From contig NZ_CP103371.1 in NCBI RefSeq assembly GCF_024802625.1, positions 2,356,001-2,420,000 of the forward strand: a DNA stretch of 64,000 bases, written 5' to 3'. The notes under the pieces are model-generated. The model did not search any database. It was given only the letters and a program-made list of their open reading frames with translations, and was not told the origin of the DNA. A program made the translations under genes and the position numbers. Below, piece by piece: positions 61,861 through 64,000 of this stretch (positions are counted from its first letter, which is position 1; each line of letters begins with the position of its first letter). Source of the DNA: Massilia sp. H6. Its GTDB lineage: Bacteria > Pseudomonadota > Gammaproteobacteria > Burkholderiales > Burkholderiaceae_D.

Positions 61861-62670
61861 CTACATGCGCAGCGCGCCCCAGAGCACCGCCAGCCAGTCG
61901 GTGCCGGCCAGCGTGGGCCGGCGCCGGAATACGTCGTAGTCGGCGCGCTCGATGGCGTCCAGGATGCGCAAGCCGCCCTGGACGATCAGGCGCAGCTCCC
62001 AGCCGACCCGGCCCGGCAGGCGGCGCGCCAGTGGGGCGCCGCCAAGCATCAGCGCGCGCGCGCGGTCGACCTCGAAGCGCATCAGCGCGCGCCAGGCCGG
62101 ACTGGCCGGGCTGGCCGCCAGGTCGGCCGCCGATACGCCGTGGCGCTCCAGGTCTTCGAGCGGCAGGTAGATGCGGCCCTTGGCGAGATCGATCGCGACG
62201 TCCTGCCAGAAGTTGATCAGCTGCAAGGCGGTGCAGATGGCGTCCGAATCGCGCAGGTTGCGCTCGTCCACCGCATCGTAGAGCGCCAGCATCAGCCGTC
62301 CGACCGGGTTGGCCGAGCGCCGGCAATAGTCGAGCAAGGTGGCGTAATCGGCGTAGCCGGTGGTGACCACGTCCTGGCGAAAGGCCGACAGCAAGTCGTG
62401 CAGCGGCGCCAGCGGCAGGCGAAACTCGGTGACCACGCTGGACAACCGGGCCAGCATCGGTTCCGGAGGTGTTTCTCCACGCCCGATCGCGTCCAGGGCA
62501 TGGGCGTAGTGCGCCAGCGCCGCCAGCCGCTCGGGCGCGCTGGCCTCGCCCTCGTCGGCGATATCGTCGGCGCTACGTGCAAAGGCATAGATCGCCTCGA
62601 CCGCGGGCACCAGGCGGCGCGGCAGCAAGAAGGACGCAACCGGGAAGTTCTCGTAATGCTCGACGGGCAT
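61861..62670 (-). CDS. hpnC: Hydroxysqualene synthase
   Basis: The 269-residue squalene-synthase-fold protein converts presqualene diphosphate to hydroxysqualene. Its motifs are RSADDIADE (first Asp-rich site) and LINFWQDVAIDLAKGRIYLP (second). MPVEHYENFPVASFLLPRRL is the typical HpnC start. It is first in the hpnCDE operon. The product squalene feeds hopanoid or sterol-like lipid synthesis; the cyclase gene must be elsewhere. Confidence 0.93.
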   Translation of the reverse strand: MPVEHYENFPVASFLLPRRLVPAVEAIYAFARSADDIADEGEASAPERLAALAHYAHALDAIGRGETPPEPMLARLSSVVTEFRLPLAPLHDLLSAFRQDVVTTGYADYATLLDYCRRSANPVGRLMLALYDAVDERNLRDSDAICTALQLINFWQDVAIDLAKGRIYLPLEDLERHGVSAADLAASPASPAWRALMRFEVDRARALMLGGAPLARRLPGRVGWELRLIVQGGLRILDAIERADYDVFRRRPTLAGTDWLAVLWGALRM

Positions 62671-62801
62671 ATTTGACTGTTGCCTCTAAAGCGGGGTTGA
62701 CATGGTTTTCCACGATTATAATTGCTCAGTAACAAATACAAATTACAAAATGCCGACACCGATTGCCCATGCCCGGGCATCGCCACGACAAAGGGTCCAC
62801 C

Positions 62802-63953
62802 GTGTTCCAGTCTTTCCGTCTTTCACTGACCGTACCGCTGGCAGCGCTGGCTGTGGCCATGCTCGCCGGCTGCGACAAGCCAGCCCCCAAGGCCGACGAC
62901 GTGCGCCCGGTGCGCGTGATCGAGCTGGCTCGCGATAACGGCACCGAACGGGTTGAATTTTCGGGGGACGTGCGCCCGCGCTACGAATCGCGCCTGGGCT
63001 TCAGGGTCGGCGGCAAGATCGTCGAGCGCAAGGTCGACGTCGGCGCCAGCGTGAATCGGGGCCAGGTACTGATGCGACTCGACCCGCAAGACCTGCGCCT
63101 GGCCGAAGCGCAGGCGCAGGCCGCGCTGCGCGCCGCCGAGACCGAGCGCGAACTGGCCCAGGCCGATTACCGGCGCCACCAGGACTTGCGTGCCCAGAAT
63201 TTCGTCAGCCAGTCGGCACTCGAGGCCAAGGCGTCCGCGCTGAAGGCGGCCCAGGCCCGGGTCGATGCGGCGCGCGCCGGCTTGCGCGGGCAGTCGAACC
63301 AGACCGGCTACGCCAATCTCGAAGCAGACGCCGACGGCGTGGTGACCGCGATCGAGGCCGAAGTCGGCCAGGTGGTCGGCGCCGGCACCCCGGTAGTGCG
63401 GGTGGCGCGCACCGACGAGAAAGAAGTCGTGATCGGCATCCCCGAAAGCCGGATCGGCCAGTTGCGCAATGTCAGTCAGGTCAGCGTGCGCCTGTGGGCC
63501 GACCGTGACCGTGTCATTCCAGGCAAGATCCGCGAAGTCTCACCGGTGGCCGATCCGGCCACCCGCACCTATGCCGTCAAGGTGGCCTTGCCGCCCGGCC
63601 AGGACGTGCGCCTTGGCATGAGCGCCACGGTGGAACTGGCCAGCAACGCCGCCGCCGGCACGGCCGCGCTGCGGGTGCCGCTCAGCGCCCTGGTGCACGA
63701 CCAGGGGGCCACGAGCGTCTGGGTGGTCGCCAAGGACCGTTCGGGCGCCGCCACGGTGCAGCTGCGCCCGGTCCAGGTGGCGGGCCAGTCCGGCAACGAC
63801 CTGCTGCTCTCGGGCGGCGTGCAGCCGGGCCAGACTGTGGTCACTGCCGGCGTGCACCTGCTCAAGCCGGGCCAGCGGGTGCGCATCCTCACGGCCGACA
63901 TCGCGCGCCGTGCCGATACCGAGGCTGCGGCAGCAAAAGGTGGCGCTCGATGA
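62802..63953 (+). CDS. RND efflux periplasmic adaptor lipoprotein
   Basis: The 383-residue membrane-fusion protein links an RND pump to an outer-membrane channel. A lipobox LAGC (Cys24) follows the signal helix (LSLTVPLAALAVAM). The body has the lipoyl half (VEFSGDVRPRYESRLGFRVG), a coiled-coil hairpin (about 85-145) and the second lipoyl half (YANLEADADGVVTAIEAEVG). I chose GTG at 62802 because AAGGG lies at correct spacing and the signal peptide begins there; ATG 62769 and TTG 62763 are alternatives. It overlaps the permease start by ATGA. Confidence 0.88.
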   Translation: MFQSFRLSLTVPLAALAVAMLAGCDKPAPKADDVRPVRVIELARDNGTERVEFSGDVRPRYESRLGFRVGGKIVERKVDVGASVNRGQVLMRLDPQDLRLAEAQAQAALRAAETERELAQADYRRHQDLRAQNFVSQSALEAKASALKAAQARVDAARAGLRGQSNQTGYANLEADADGVVTAIEAEVGQVVGAGTPVVRVARTDEKEVVIGIPESRIGQLRNVSQVSVRLWADRDRVIPGKIREVSPVADPATRTYAVKVALPPGQDVRLGMSATVELASNAAAGTAALRVPLSALVHDQGATSVWVVAKDRSGAATVQLRPVQVAGQSGNDLLLSGGVQPGQTVVTAGVHLLKPGQRVRILTADIARRADTEAAAAKGGAR

Positions 63954-64000
63954 AGGGCTTCAACCTGTCGCGCTGGGCGCTCGAACACATTCCGCTGACG
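63950..64000 (+). CDS. RND efflux permease, N-terminus only
   Basis: Seventeen residues are visible (MKGFNLSRWALEHIPLT) before the window ends. The start overlaps the adaptor stop as ATGA. The text resembles the cytoplasmic N-terminus of RND inner-membrane pumps, and the adaptor upstream makes that assignment likely. Confidence 0.75.
   Translation, partial: MKGFNLSRWALEHIPLT

Noticed and set aside
62702-62728. TTGACA followed by TATAAT before the RND operon
   Set aside because: The spacer is only 14 bases, too short for a standard sigma-70 promoter. The -10 could also serve the opposite strand, so no promoter was called.

Overview
The window looks like a chromosomal segment of a high-GC betaproteobacterium, order Burkholderiales, most likely family Oxalobacteraceae (Massilia/Janthinobacterium-like). 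This is inferred from gene content: paired cyanophycin synthetases, hpnCDE squalene genes, a PEP-CTERM remnant, SDR-type threonine dehydrogenase with kbl, and thrC-moeA-moaD. No 16S rRNA gene or database search supports it.

Layout. 1-5.1 kb: end of a PAS-domain signalling protein, an AidB-type acyl-CoA dehydrogenase, upp, an orphan Hpt protein, cspA with a long leader and a clear terminator, and a LysR regulator. 5.2-10.1 kb: malate synthase divergent from the LysR gene, then a block resembling the E. coli gloB-yafS-rnhA-dnaQ neighbourhood, then two identical tRNA-Val(CAC) genes. 10.1-13.5 kb: an AI-2E-type permease, a small HTH protein and an APC permease with a structured leader. 13.8-23.2 kb: a cyanophycin locus. 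It has a heme-oxygenase-like diiron protein and one cphA on the plus strand. A second cphA, cyanophycinase and an isoaspartyl peptidase form a minus-strand operon. Together these could cover synthesis and full breakdown of the polymer. 23.3-32.5 kb: DUF2244, YegD-type Hsp70, a DnaQ-like exonuclease, a repeat element, a ZnuD-like TonB receptor with a DUF2946-like protein, a Sel1-repeat protein and a prolyl oligopeptidase.

32.6-38.7 kb is one giant gene. Its 2032-residue product joins an intact alpha/beta hydrolase, a second hydrolase-like domain that has lost its nucleophile, a macro-like domain, a CHAT (caspase-like) protease and a helical C-terminus. This is the best candidate in the window for an undescribed system. 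39-43.5 kb: threonine/serine catabolism (kbl, tdh, sdaA) behind an array of three 14-bp palindromic operators next to a divergent XRE-cupin regulator. 43.5-51.5 kb: a secreted hydrolase, thrC-moeA-moaD, an orphan TRAP binding protein, a small XRE/membrane-protein operon with paired operators around its promoter, and a flavoprotein.

51.5-57.3 kb is the only clear accessory stretch. It is partly AT-rich and full of debris: a frameshifted Rhs remnant that still carries an intact TNT-type toxin domain and an overlapping candidate immunity gene, an unknown 218-residue protein, a 44-residue membrane peptide, IS3- and IS30-family transposase remnants, and the tail of a PEP-CTERM protein. 57.3-64 kb returns to ordinary genes: a DUF2807/HAAS pair, hpnCDE (farnesyl diphosphate to squalene) and the start of an RND efflux operon.
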